Positions 44,372 to 52,639 of a DNA stretch of 64,000 bases are shown piece after piece. A program made the position numbers and the translations under genes. Positions within the stretch are counted from its first letter, which is position 1. Each line of letters opens with the position of its first letter. Under the pieces are notes generated by a model. The model was not told the DNA's origin. It made no database searches and was given only the letters and a program-made list of their open reading frames with translations. This stretch comes from Flagellimonas meishanensis (GTDB lineage Bacteria > Bacteroidota > Bacteroidia > Flavobacteriales > Flavobacteriaceae): NCBI RefSeq assembly GCF_019880545.1, contig NZ_JAINVW010000003.1, positions 1,116,001 through 1,180,000 on the forward strand, given 5' to 3'.

Positions 44372-44473
44372 ATGAATCCTGCGGATCAGGAGGCGGTTTT
44401 CGCAAAAATTCACTACTTTCTTGATGATAAATGCCCCACTCCAATGAAGTCACATTTTTTTAGAAAGCAATGA
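44372..44473 (+). CDS. Possible 33-residue upstream ORF coupled to the START-like gene
   Basis: An ATG at 44372 opens a 33-codon frame (MNPADQEAVF to FFRKQ) whose TGA overlaps the ATG of the next gene as ATGA. The ATG follows a sequence without a clear ribosome site. Such an overlap can arise by chance, and no homologue is recognised, so a regulatory leader peptide is only a possibility. Confidence 0.2.
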   Translation: MNPADQEAVFAKIHYFLDDKCPTPMKSHFFRKQ

Positions 44474-44892
44474 ATACGGTAAAATGGAAAATACATCTCA
44501 AGTCCATGCCAGAAAAGGTATTTGCCTATCTTGAAACCCAAGAGGGACGTGAGAAATTTTGGGCTGAAAAGGCTCCAGAACATGAAGGAGCCATACATTT
44601 CCATTTTTCAAATGGACACGTATATGTGGGCAAAATAATTCATATGGAAAAAGACAAGGAGTTCCATCTTGATTATTTCAATTCCAAGGTTAAGTTCACT
44701 TTGAAGGCAACAAAGGACAATGGTACCGATTTGACTCTGGTAAACGAAGGTATCCCGGACGATGAGTATTTGGAGGTGTATGCCGGTTGGGTGTCGGTGC
44801 TATTGACATTAAAAGCGGCAATAGACCATGACTGTGACCTAAGAAACCATGACAGGGCAAGGACATGGAATCAAAAATTTGTTGACAATTGA
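44470..44892 (+). CDS. START-like (SRPBCC/AHSA1-type) domain protein
   Basis: A 140-residue single-domain protein with a helix-grip fold: an opening strand (VKWKIHLKSMPEKVFAYL), EGREKFWAEKAPEHEGAIHFHF, the strands HVYVGKIIHMEKDKEFHLDYF and TDLTLVNEGIP, and a long C-terminal helix (VYAGWVSVLLTLKAAIDHDCDLRNH). Short START-like proteins of this kind are found throughout Bacteroidota, usually alone. It may bind a small hydrophobic ligand; the ligand is unknown. The downstream ORF at 44909 starts 16 bp after its stop. Confidence 0.78.
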   Translation: MNTVKWKIHLKSMPEKVFAYLETQEGREKFWAEKAPEHEGAIHFHFSNGHVYVGKIIHMEKDKEFHLDYFNSKVKFTLKATKDNGTDLTLVNEGIPDDEYLEVYAGWVSVLLTLKAAIDHDCDLRNHDRARTWNQKFVDN

Positions 44893-44908
44893 TGTTTTTA
44901 ATAAAAAA

Positions 44909-45124
44909 ATGACAGAATTAGGAAATACAGAGGAATTTGACCAAATTTTTGCGACAGGTTCCAACGCACATAATATGGGGCTTAAGCTTAGAAAGCTGAT
45001 TACCCAGAGTTTTGACCGTATTGAAGAAAACATTATCCACAGAAGACATAACTTGGCTATTGGGCATGGTTCAGGAAAAAGCTCCCTTTTAGTACAGATT
45101 GAATTACGCATGCCAACCATATAG
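44909..45124 (+). CDS. Short ORF, possibly the remnant of a larger gene
   Basis: This 71-residue ORF opens with a plausible helical segment (MTELGNTEEFDQIFATGSNA to LRKLITQSFDRIEENI), like the first helices of the DUF1801-type fold, but then runs into a sequence (IIHRRHNLAIGHGSGKSSLL) that does not continue that fold. It may be a truncated or decayed gene, or a small gene of unknown type. It lies 16 bp after the START-like gene and just before the M28 gene stop. Confidence is low on identity; only the open frame and its position are certain. Confidence 0.3.
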   Translation: MTELGNTEEFDQIFATGSNAHNMGLKLRKLITQSFDRIEENIIHRRHNLAIGHGSGKSSLLVQIELRMPTI

Positions 45125-45141
45125 ATTGGGCCATATACCAA

Positions 45142-46542
45142 TTACCCCTTTATCACGGATTGTGGAACGGTACCATATTTGTCTATCAAATACACCAAGC
45201 TGGCCATAGTTGCCGCCCCCAATTCCAGTTCCCGCTTGTTCACATGCTCAAAAGTGTCATTTTCGGCATGGTGATGATCAAAATAGCGTTGGGAATCGGG
45301 CCGCAATCCAGCAAGTACCAATCCTTCATTTTTTAATGGTCCAATATCGGCTCCGCTGTAACCTTCCACAAACATGTGGATCAAATAAGGTTCAAATAGC
45401 GGTTTCCAACTCTGTATTTGTTTCAGGTTTTCTTCCGAACAGTCAAAAGAGAATCCCCTTGGGGTAAACCCGCCCGAATCACTTTCCAATGCAAAAACAT
45501 GATGCTCGTTTTTACTTCGGGCCACCTCGGCATATTTGTTTCCTCCCCTGAGTCCATTCTCCTCGTTCATGAAGAGTACCACACGTAGTGTGCGCTTGGG
45601 CCGATAGCCTGTTTCCTTGAACAATCTGAGTACTTCCATGCTCTGAACGCACCCGGCACCATCATCATGTGAGCCATCACCAAGATCCCAAGAATCGAGA
45701 TGTCCCCCAACGACCATAATCTCCTCGGGATGTGTGGAGCCCCGTATCTCGCCTATCACATTGTATGATTCCACATCGGGAAGTTGCTTACAACTCTGCT
45801 TAAAATAGAAGCTTATATTAGGATTAAGTTTTAAAGTGGTACTCAACAACTCGGCCCCTTTGGTACTGATTGCAGCCGCTGGGATGCGATTTTCCACCGG
45901 AATTTCCCCATAACTCATGGAGCCTGTATGCGGATAATCGTCCAAACGCAGGTTCATGGAGCGCACAATGACTCCCAATGCTCCATATTTTCCCGCTTCC
46001 TCGGCACCGGAATACCGTTGGTCCACGCAGCCGGAATACGCAGCAAATGTGCTGATTTGGGTGGGATCCATCGGACGGTTATAGAAAACTATCTTACCCT
46101 CAATTTTCTCCCTGCCCAGTTTTTCAAGGTCGGCAATACCCTGTACTTCAACGATATTGGCCTTTATTCCTTTTTCTGGTGTCGCCACGGAGCCCCCCAA
46201 TGCGCAGATGGGAACATTGGTCGTGAGTCCAGGTTTGGTTTCGATATAGGCAAATTCAGGGGTGCCCCTTACCCATTTGGGCACCATAACGGGCTGAAGC
46301 CACACGCGGTCCAACCCCAGGGAATCCAGCTGCTGTCTGGTATAGTCGACCGCCTGCTGGGCCTGTACGGAACCTGAAAGCCTACCACCGATTTGATTGG
46401 ACAAATGATTGAGCCAATCATAGGCTTTGCCCTTGGTCAGTGCGGCATCATAGATTGCCCTTATTTGTTTTTCATCCTCAGACTGTCCATAGAAAACACT
46501 CCCAGATAGTAGTAATAGAACCACAAGTACAATACCTCTCAT
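45142..46542 (-). CDS. M28 family zinc peptidase (carboxypeptidase Q-like), exported
   Basis: A 466-residue secreted exopeptidase. A signal peptide (to about residue 19, VFYGQ) is followed by a protease-associated insertion and the M28 di-zinc core: VGGHLDSWDLGDGSHDDGAG with the first His and bridging Asp, FMNEENGLRG with the catalytic and ligand Glu, the late LESDSGG and HHHAENDTFE with the last His. The protein is predicted to be periplasmic and to cleave peptides at the terminus. ATG at 46542 overlaps the PPK2 stop by 4 bp, so the two are one transcript; the pairing with PPK2 has no obvious functional reason. Confidence 0.88.
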   Translation of the reverse strand: MRGIVLVVLLLLSGSVFYGQSEDEKQIRAIYDAALTKGKAYDWLNHLSNQIGGRLSGSVQAQQAVDYTRQQLDSLGLDRVWLQPVMVPKWVRGTPEFAYIETKPGLTTNVPICALGGSVATPEKGIKANIVEVQGIADLEKLGREKIEGKIVFYNRPMDPTQISTFAAYSGCVDQRYSGAEEAGKYGALGVIVRSMNLRLDDYPHTGSMSYGEIPVENRIPAAAISTKGAELLSTTLKLNPNISFYFKQSCKQLPDVESYNVIGEIRGSTHPEEIMVVGGHLDSWDLGDGSHDDGAGCVQSMEVLRLFKETGYRPKRTLRVVLFMNEENGLRGGNKYAEVARSKNEHHVFALESDSGGFTPRGFSFDCSEENLKQIQSWKPLFEPYLIHMFVEGYSGADIGPLKNEGLVLAGLRPDSQRYFDHHHAENDTFEHVNKRELELGAATMASLVYLIDKYGTVPQSVIKG

Positions 46543-47423
46543 TCGGCTGATTTTTCCAATTGTTGTTTAAACATTTCCAAGTTAGCCTTTATTTCATCAT
46601 CCAATTCGGGTTCCTTGATATCTTCATATTTTTTTAACGCTTTCAGGAGAATAGAGGCCACTATGACCCTAGCGGCCTTTTTGTTATCAGCTGGTATCAC
46701 AAACCATGGCGCATGATCTTTGGAGGTCTTTCTAAGGGCTTCCTCGTAACAGGCTTGGTACTTGTCCCACAACTTCCTTTCTTTCAGGTCATCTGGGGAA
46801 AACTTCCAGTTTTTGCGTTTCAGCCTAATTCGCCGTAAAAGTCGCTGTCGCTGTTCCTCTTTGGAAAGATGGAGGTAGAATTTGAAAATAAGAGTGCCGT
46901 TTTCGGCTATATGTTTTTCAAAATTGTTGATTTGCTTGAAGCGTTCTTCCCAAAAACTGTGGTCAATATCCGAAACGGATTCAATTCCGGGTATGTTCTC
47001 GCCCAGAATGTATTCGGGATGCACTCGGGTGACCAGCACGTTTTCATAATGGGTTCTGTTGAAAACAGAAAATTTACCCCTTTCGGGCAGGACGATATAG
47101 TGCCGCCACAAATAATCGTGCTTGAGTTCCCTTGGTGTCGGTACCTTAAAACTATGCACCACAACACCCCGGGCATTGAAATCCTTGAACACTTCCCTGA
47201 TCAAACTGTCCTTGCCCGCGGTGTCCATTCCCTGCAAACAAACCAAGACCCCATATTTTCCATGTGCATAAAGGGTATCCTGAAAATCTCCCAGTTCTTT
47301 CCTGATTTTCTCCAGGTCTTTCTTGAGCTCATCATTCGATTTTCCCAAGTCTTCCAAAGTCCTTTCTTGTGAAAGTTTTATCCCTTCATGGACCTTGTAC
47401 GTGTCGATTTCAAATTTTTCCAT
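46539..47423 (-). CDS. Polyphosphate kinase 2 family protein
   Basis: A 294-residue PPK2 enzyme that transfers phosphate between polyphosphate and a nucleotide. Walker A is GMDTAGKDSLIREVF; the lid and second motif are FNRTHYENVLVTRVHPEYI and HLSKEEQRQRLLRR. The ATG at 47423 is taken because MEKFEIDTYKVHEG is the natural start; the upstream TTG adds 12 unconserved residues. The usual D-R-S/T in the second motif is N-R-T here. The class is I by length. The M28 gene follows with a 4-bp overlap. Confidence 0.9.
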   Translation of the reverse strand: MEKFEIDTYKVHEGIKLSQERTLEDLGKSNDELKKDLEKIRKELGDFQDTLYAHGKYGVLVCLQGMDTAGKDSLIREVFKDFNARGVVVHSFKVPTPRELKHDYLWRHYIVLPERGKFSVFNRTHYENVLVTRVHPEYILGENIPGIESVSDIDHSFWEERFKQINNFEKHIAENGTLIFKFYLHLSKEEQRQRLLRRIRLKRKNWKFSPDDLKERKLWDKYQACYEEALRKTSKDHAPWFVIPADNKKAARVIVASILLKALKKYEDIKEPELDDEIKANLEMFKQQLEKSAE

Positions 47424-47602
47424 GGGATTGAAGATAGCTTTTTTTGTCCATTCCTTCAATCATCCGAAAAAAAGTGCATTCTATGGATTACTTGTGCCGT
47501 TGATGGGATTAGATGGTGCTTTTGTCGATTTTTTTATTTTGTAAGATGATTCTTAAACTAATTTAGATGTAATCATGAACGCGAAGTCCCAAATCGAGCG
47601 TA

Positions 47603-48319
47603 ATGAAAACAAGAAAAATTATCCTACTTATCATCTTCCTTATTGGCGTTATAAGCCTATGGCTTATGTCTTCCTTCAGCAATAAGAACGCTTGTGAATA
47701 TGCCATTTCCAATATTGAGTATATTAAGGAACAGATAGAGACGGCCATTTTATCGGATGGTTTTGAGAGGTCAAAATACTTTGCCTACAAGGCCTTGGCG
47801 AGTATTGAAAAAACAAAATCAAATTTTGACGAATGTGGGTGCGATGGCACTATTGAAAGTTTGAAAAATGCAGCTTTTGATTTGAAATTGGCCACAAAGG
47901 CCCCAACATCGGAAGTTTCGAAAAAGTCATTGCACGCAGCTCTAGACAATACACTTATAGGCATCAAAATTCTTCAGGTCTTTGAAAAGGATTACGCGAG
48001 TATACAGGGTAGCGATATCTTGGTCATGAACACGCAGGAAGCCCTTGAAAAACAAACCGACATATTTTTGCCACAGCATGGTGATCTAAAGGAGAAGGTT
48101 CACAATTGCCTGTTGGGCTTTGAATCTTCGCTGGAAAAGGTTGTCACGGATGTGGATTGCAAGGAAGCCCTGCAGTTTATTACCAAAATTCATGTGGAGG
48201 CCAGTGAGACGCTATTGAATACGGAATTGTCCGAGGCCAAAAAACAGTATCACAACCGTGTTAGGACAATTACCAAGGAGGCCCTTTCCGAATTGGGTGA
48301 TTGTAGTGATAGTGAATAA
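47603..48319 (+). CDS. Membrane-anchored helical protein of unknown function
   Basis: No family was recognised. The 238-residue protein has one N-terminal span (residues 5-23, KIILLIIFLIGVISLWLMSS) acting as an uncleaved anchor or signal, then about 210 helical residues likely in the periplasm. Five cysteines are present outside the span (residues 31, 77, 79, 166 and 184 or close to them, then one in the tail GDCSDSE), including CGC, so disulfides are possible. It is flanked by PPK2 (divergent) and the response regulator (convergent, with 2 bp between the stop codons). Confidence 0.5.
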   Translation: MKTRKIILLIIFLIGVISLWLMSSFSNKNACEYAISNIEYIKEQIETAILSDGFERSKYFAYKALASIEKTKSNFDECGCDGTIESLKNAAFDLKLATKAPTSEVSKKSLHAALDNTLIGIKILQVFEKDYASIQGSDILVMNTQEALEKQTDIFLPQHGDLKEKVHNCLLGFESSLEKVVTDVDCKEALQFITKIHVEASETLLNTELSEAKKQYHNRVRTITKEALSELGDCSDSE

Positions 48320-48321
48320 GT

Positions 48322-49485
48322 TTACTTGCTGGCAAAGAGTTTCACGTCTTCTTCAGATACTTCCTTTCCTCCCAGAATGATAAGGCGCTCCACCACGTTG
48401 CGCAGTTCCCTTACATTGCCCGTCCAGTCATAGCCCTGCAATAACTTGATGGCCTGTTTGGAGAATGTTTTTGGTGCAGTTCCTTGTTCGAAGGCAATTT
48501 TTTCCGCAAAATGATTGATCAACAAAGGTATATCGTCCCTTCTGTCATTAAGGGAGGGTACCTGAATCAGAATCACGGCCAAGCGATGGTACAGATCTTC
48601 CCTGAACCGGCCTTCCTCAATTTCCTTTTTCAAATCCTTGTTCGTAGCGGCCAAAACCCGAACGTCGACCTTGATATCCTTATCGGTCCCAACCCTCGAA
48701 ATTTTGTTTTCCTGAAGGGCACGGAGTACCTTGGCCTGGGCAGAAAGACTCATATCCCCGATCTCATCCAAAAAAATAGTCCCTTTATTGGCTGCCTCAA
48801 ACTTGCCTGCACGGTCCTTTACTGCTGAGGTAAATGCCCCTTTCACATGTCCAAAGAGTTCGCTCTCTATCAACTCGGAGGGAATTGCTGCACAGTTCAC
48901 CTCAATGAAAGGTGCAGAGGAACGTGGACTTTTTTGATGCAACCAGTGGGCCACCAGTTCTTTTCCAGTCCCATTGGGTCCGGTAATCAACACACGGGCG
49001 TCCGTGGGCGCCACCTTTTCAATCATATCCTTTATGGTTCCTATCTCCGAACTTTCCCCGATCATCTCGTAGTTTTTGGAAACCTTCTTTTTAAGGATCT
49101 TGTTTTCAACCACCAACTCCTTGCGGTCCAATGCGTTCCGGACCGTGGTCAACAATCGGTTAAGATCTGGTGGTTTTGAAATATAGTCAAAGGCACCCAA
49201 TCGCATGGTGTTCACCGCAGTATCCAGGTCGCCATGGCCAGAAATCATGATGAATGGGACCTCTGGTTTAATCTTTTTGGTTGCCTCCAATACTTCCACA
49301 CCATCCATTTTTGGCATTTTTATGTCGCACAGTACAAGATCATAATCTTCTTTTTTTATGGCTTCAACGCCTTTCAGGCCATCTTCCGCTTCCTGAACCT
49401 CATAATGGTCGTTCTCTTCGGTCAATATTTTCACCAATACCCTTCTAATCGCCGATTCGTCCTCTATCACCAAAATTTTTGACAT
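48322..49485 (-). CDS. Sigma-54-type response regulator lacking the HTH domain
   Basis: A 387-residue NtrC-family regulator. The receiver domain (1-120) has the phospho-acceptor Asp54 (DLVLCDIKMPKMDG), Ser80 and Lys102. The AAA+ domain has Walker A GPNGTGKE (167-174), Walker B FLDEIGD (236-242) and the RFREDLYHRL sensor region. The sigma-54 contact loop reads GAFTSA (214-219) instead of GAFTGA. The protein ends after VRELRNVVERLIILGG with EDVKLFASK, so the usual C-terminal Fis-type DNA-binding helix is absent. It is the last gene of the five-gene operon starting at 53567, 11 bp after the barrel gene. No partner kinase is in the window. Confidence 0.9.
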   Translation of the reverse strand: MSKILVIEDESAIRRVLVKILTEENDHYEVQEAEDGLKGVEAIKKEDYDLVLCDIKMPKMDGVEVLEATKKIKPEVPFIMISGHGDLDTAVNTMRLGAFDYISKPPDLNRLLTTVRNALDRKELVVENKILKKKVSKNYEMIGESSEIGTIKDMIEKVAPTDARVLITGPNGTGKELVAHWLHQKSPRSSAPFIEVNCAAIPSELIESELFGHVKGAFTSAVKDRAGKFEAANKGTIFLDEIGDMSLSAQAKVLRALQENKISRVGTDKDIKVDVRVLAATNKDLKKEIEEGRFREDLYHRLAVILIQVPSLNDRRDDIPLLINHFAEKIAFEQGTAPKTFSKQAIKLLQGYDWTGNVRELRNVVERLIILGGKEVSEEDVKLFASK

Positions 49486-49496
49486 ACTGTGTTATT

Positions 49497-50393
49497 TTAA
49501 AATATTCCTATTTTGAAACCAGTCCGAATATAAAGATTTGCCTCATCATTCAACAAAAAAACATTCTTGCGGTTATCGTCCCTCAATATCCCCTGCTGCT
49601 CTATGGACCTTCCTGCCATGGCAAAAAAGGACATCCTTTTGGATATATTGTATTGATATCCAACGGTGGCAAGCAATGCCGAGAGCGATATTTTTGATGC
49701 CAATTGTCCATCGGGCAAAACAATGTTTTCCTGGATATTTATGAAGTATCCATCCAAGAATAATGCCATTTCCAATGTATGCCTCTTGCCCAGATGATGC
49801 TGGAAGCTGGTTTTGGGAATACCCAAGTTGTAGGACCACTTTGGGTGGAACTTTCTATAATAACTTATTATCGGTAAAGGTACCGGAAGACCCGTGGTGC
49901 TATTAAAGGACAACCCGAGCACAATCCTGAACGGTTTGTCGGCCGTGGGGCTTTCCTTCCAAAAGGAAGCCGTGGCATTTATGAAAAAATCATCCGTCAG
50001 CGTGCCGCTGGTGAAATTGGAGGCCAGTCTGGGCGTTACGATTGCGACCAAATTCCAATTTTCGTTCCATTTGGTAATGAAGCCCAGGTTAAGGTCCGCC
50101 ACATGAAACCGGATGAGCTCACTTTTGTCAAACGCAAAATCGCGGGAATAGCCGATATCAAATCTATTGTATTCCATCCCTGCGACCAAGTAATCCTTTC
50201 TCTCGTTCAGCCTGATAGGCAGATTGAAGAGCATCTTGTAACGCTGGGTCTTTATCCCCGTATCGTTTTCTGGAATATTTAAATATTCCAACCTGAATAT
50301 ATCCGTACTCTGGGCCCCCATGCTGCAATGGAACAGGAACGTTAGGAGGACAATGAGTCCACACAGGGGCTTAAGGAAGGTTGAGGTTTTTAT
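49497..50393 (-). CDS. Outer-membrane beta-barrel protein (DUF6268-like), apparent ATA start
   Basis: From the ATG at 50321 the product has 274 residues and no signal peptide. Extending in frame to an ATA at 50393 adds a lysine-started hydrophobic sequence (KTSTFLKPLCGLIVLLTFLF) with cleavage expected near SMGAQ, a good signal peptide. That ATA overlaps the mscS stop codon (ATAA). The mature part has alternating strands (DYLVAGMEYNRFDIGYSRDF, WKESPTADKPFRIVLGLSF, the last RTGFKIGIF) typical of an 8-12-strand barrel. No ATG, GTG or TTG precedes it in frame, so the start is unusual or the base is an error. A porin-like or structural role is inferred. Confidence 0.7.
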   Translation of the reverse strand: MKTSTFLKPLCGLIVLLTFLFHCSMGAQSTDIFRLEYLNIPENDTGIKTQRYKMLFNLPIRLNERKDYLVAGMEYNRFDIGYSRDFAFDKSELIRFHVADLNLGFITKWNENWNLVAIVTPRLASNFTSGTLTDDFFINATASFWKESPTADKPFRIVLGLSFNSTTGLPVPLPIISYYRKFHPKWSYNLGIPKTSFQHHLGKRHTLEMALFLDGYFINIQENIVLPDGQLASKISLSALLATVGYQYNISKRMSFFAMAGRSIEQQGILRDDNRKNVFLLNDEANLYIRTGFKIGIF

Positions 50394-51289
50394 TTTTCCT
50401 GATGTTTTTGGTTCTGAAAGATATGGACATCGCGTTGTGGGAAGGGTATGGTAACCTTGTTTTCCCTAAATCTGGCGTCAATTTTATAGCGCATTTCGCT
50501 TTTGATCTTTGGGTCCCCAAAACTATCATTGGTATAGAAGTTCAAGGAAAACAATAGGGCAGAGTCCCCAAAATCATCAAAAAGCACAAAGGGTTTTGGT
50601 GTTTTTAATACCTGCCTTTGTTCCGCGGCCACCTCTTCCAAGATTTGGGTCACCAAGGCAACATCACTTCCATAAGCAACACCTACCGTAACACTCTCCC
50701 TGGTGGTCTTGTGGTTTTGGGTATAATTATACATGATGTCGCTTATGAACTTGTGGTTGGGAATGATTATTATCTTATCATCCCTGGTTATGGCCCTGGT
50801 GGTGCGCAACTTGATCTCAAAAATCTTGCCCACTTTGCCATCCACATCAACCACATCCCCTACTTGCAGGGATTTATCGATAATAATAAAAATTCCTCCC
50901 AAAACATCCTTGAAGAGTTCTTGTAGAGCCAGTCCCAACCCCACGAAAAAGACCGCCGATGCCGTAATCACCAGCGTAATATCAATTCCGGCAGCGCTAA
51001 AGGTTACCAGCACTACCACTAAATAGATCACGTAGTTGATGAACTTGAACACACTGGAGAACTTCTGCTTGTCCTCACGTTCCATTTTTCGTGTGAGCAA
51101 ATGCCGCAGCCACTGAAGCAAAAATTTCGTGACCACAACCGAAACCACCAATAGCAGCAACAGTCCAATGGTCAAATGAATGGATTTCTCACCCTCTCCA
51201 AGATGAAAACCCGTGTTCAGGAATTCCTTTATGGATCCCCAAATGTCCTCTTTGATGATTTCCTTTATTTCACCTCCCTCTTTTTGCAT
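50390..51289 (-). CDS. Small-conductance mechanosensitive channel (MscS family)
   Basis: A 299-residue inner-membrane channel that opens on membrane tension to release solutes at hypo-osmotic shock. It has three hydrophobic segments (about residues 38-66, 88-108 and 112-140); the last, VITASAVFFVGLGLALQELFKDVLGG, is the pore-lining TM3 with glycine/alanine spacing. The cytoplasmic vestibule follows with VGDVVDVDGKVGKIFEIKLRTT and IIIPNHKF. It lies 6 bp after the ABC permease gene and overlaps the barrel gene by 4 bp, so it is cotranscribed with an exporter and an outer-membrane protein. Confidence 0.9.
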   Translation of the reverse strand: MQKEGGEIKEIIKEDIWGSIKEFLNTGFHLGEGEKSIHLTIGLLLLLVVSVVVTKFLLQWLRHLLTRKMEREDKQKFSSVFKFINYVIYLVVVLVTFSAAGIDITLVITASAVFFVGLGLALQELFKDVLGGIFIIIDKSLQVGDVVDVDGKVGKIFEIKLRTTRAITRDDKIIIIPNHKFISDIMYNYTQNHKTTRESVTVGVAYGSDVALVTQILEEVAAEQRQVLKTPKPFVLFDDFGDSALLFSLNFYTNDSFGDPKIKSEMRYKIDARFRENKVTIPFPQRDVHIFQNQKHQEK

Positions 51290-51295
51290 ATAAGA

Positions 51296-52639
51296 TCAAT
51301 ATTTCAACCATTTAAAGAGTTCCTTGTAGGAGGGCCGTTTGCCATACATCAAAATACCCACCCTATATATTTTGGCCGCCAAGGAAACTATGCCCCAAAA
51401 AGTTACAATTAAAAGCGCAACGGACAACAATAATTGCCACAAAGGTACAGCGCCCTCACCGATACCTCCCGGTAGACGCATCAACATGACAATGGGCGAG
51501 GTAAGTGGAAACAATGAAAACCCCACCGCAATAGGTCCATGCGGGTTACTGAATACCGAAAAGAACCCCACGTATATAGCTAACATCAAAGGCAGTATTA
51601 TCGGGAAAATGAACTGTTGGGTATCGGTTTCGTTGTCCACAGCAGCCCCGATGGCAGCATAGATGGAGCTATATATCAAATATCCCAGGATAAAATAGAC
51701 CAGAAAAGAAGCAATCAAGAGTAACCATGGAATATTGATGATCTCCTTGGTGTACAACATCATCTCCTTGCTCATTGGAGCGGAAATCTGCGCCATGTTG
51801 CTACCCATTCCAGGCGCCATGGAAGTTTGTGCAGCGACTGCACCCAGGTCAATATCCAGAAACAACAGCACCAAAAACAATAGCGTGGATGCTGATATAA
51901 TCCAAATGGCAAATTGGGTAATTCCCGCCAAAGAGGTGCCTATGATCTTCCCCAACATCAGCTGGAAAGGTTTAACCGAAGAAATAATCACTTCAATGAT
52001 CCTGCTGGTCTTTTCTTCAATGACGCTCCGCATGACAAATCCACCATATATAATAATGAACATCATGATGGCATATCCAAAGGCCCCGCCAATAAATGCC
52101 TTGATCTCATTGATTCCCCGGACACTTCTTTCGCCTTCAAAAGTTGCCAAATTGATCTCGAACGGTTTTTCCACTTCCGAAAACTGTTCCGGTGATATTC
52201 CCAGTTGGCCCAATCGGTTTTGCCGCAACTGTTTTTGAAAGATTCCTTCCAAAACCTGCGTGATATTAGTGTTTGGATTGTCCTTGGTGTACAAATACGC
52301 CTCCCGGGCCACATACTCCACGTCGTTGCCTTTTGGAAGGTGCAACAATCCATAATATCCCAATGCAATGGTCGAATCTTTGGCTTCCTCCAAGGAAATA
52401 TTATCAACGTTTACAAAAGACAATCCCTGGGAAGGTTGGAACTGTTGGTGAAAAAAATCACTGTCGTTCAGCACTGTGACCACCCGGGTTTCGTTGTCAT
52501 TTATTTTGGTGAGATAGGCAATCAATACAATCATGCCCACAATCAAAAGGGGACTGAGTATGGTCATCACTATGAACGACCTATTGCGTACCTTGGCCAA
52601 ATATTCCCGTTTGACTATCAATGCCAACTTACCTGTCAT
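51296..52639 (-). CDS. ABC-2 type permease (NatB-like)
   Basis: A 447-residue inner-membrane protein. An N-terminal span (MTILSPLLIVGMIVLIAYL) is followed by a periplasmic domain of about 150 residues, then five to six spans. The conserved GFVMRSVIEEKTSRIIEVIISSVKPFQLMLGKIIG segment is the mark of NatB/YhaP-like exporters. Substrate unknown; sodium or an antibiotic-like compound have been proposed for relatives. Its start overlaps the ATPase gene stop by 11 bp. Both are part of the operon with mscS, the barrel protein and the response regulator. Confidence 0.86.
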   Translation of the reverse strand: MTGKLALIVKREYLAKVRNRSFIVMTILSPLLIVGMIVLIAYLTKINDNETRVVTVLNDSDFFHQQFQPSQGLSFVNVDNISLEEAKDSTIALGYYGLLHLPKGNDVEYVAREAYLYTKDNPNTNITQVLEGIFQKQLRQNRLGQLGISPEQFSEVEKPFEINLATFEGERSVRGINEIKAFIGGAFGYAIMMFIIIYGGFVMRSVIEEKTSRIIEVIISSVKPFQLMLGKIIGTSLAGITQFAIWIISASTLLFLVLLFLDIDLGAVAAQTSMAPGMGSNMAQISAPMSKEMMLYTKEIINIPWLLLIASFLVYFILGYLIYSSIYAAIGAAVDNETDTQQFIFPIILPLMLAIYVGFFSVFSNPHGPIAVGFSLFPLTSPIVMLMRLPGGIGEGAVPLWQLLLSVALLIVTFWGIVSLAAKIYRVGILMYGKRPSYKELFKWLKY

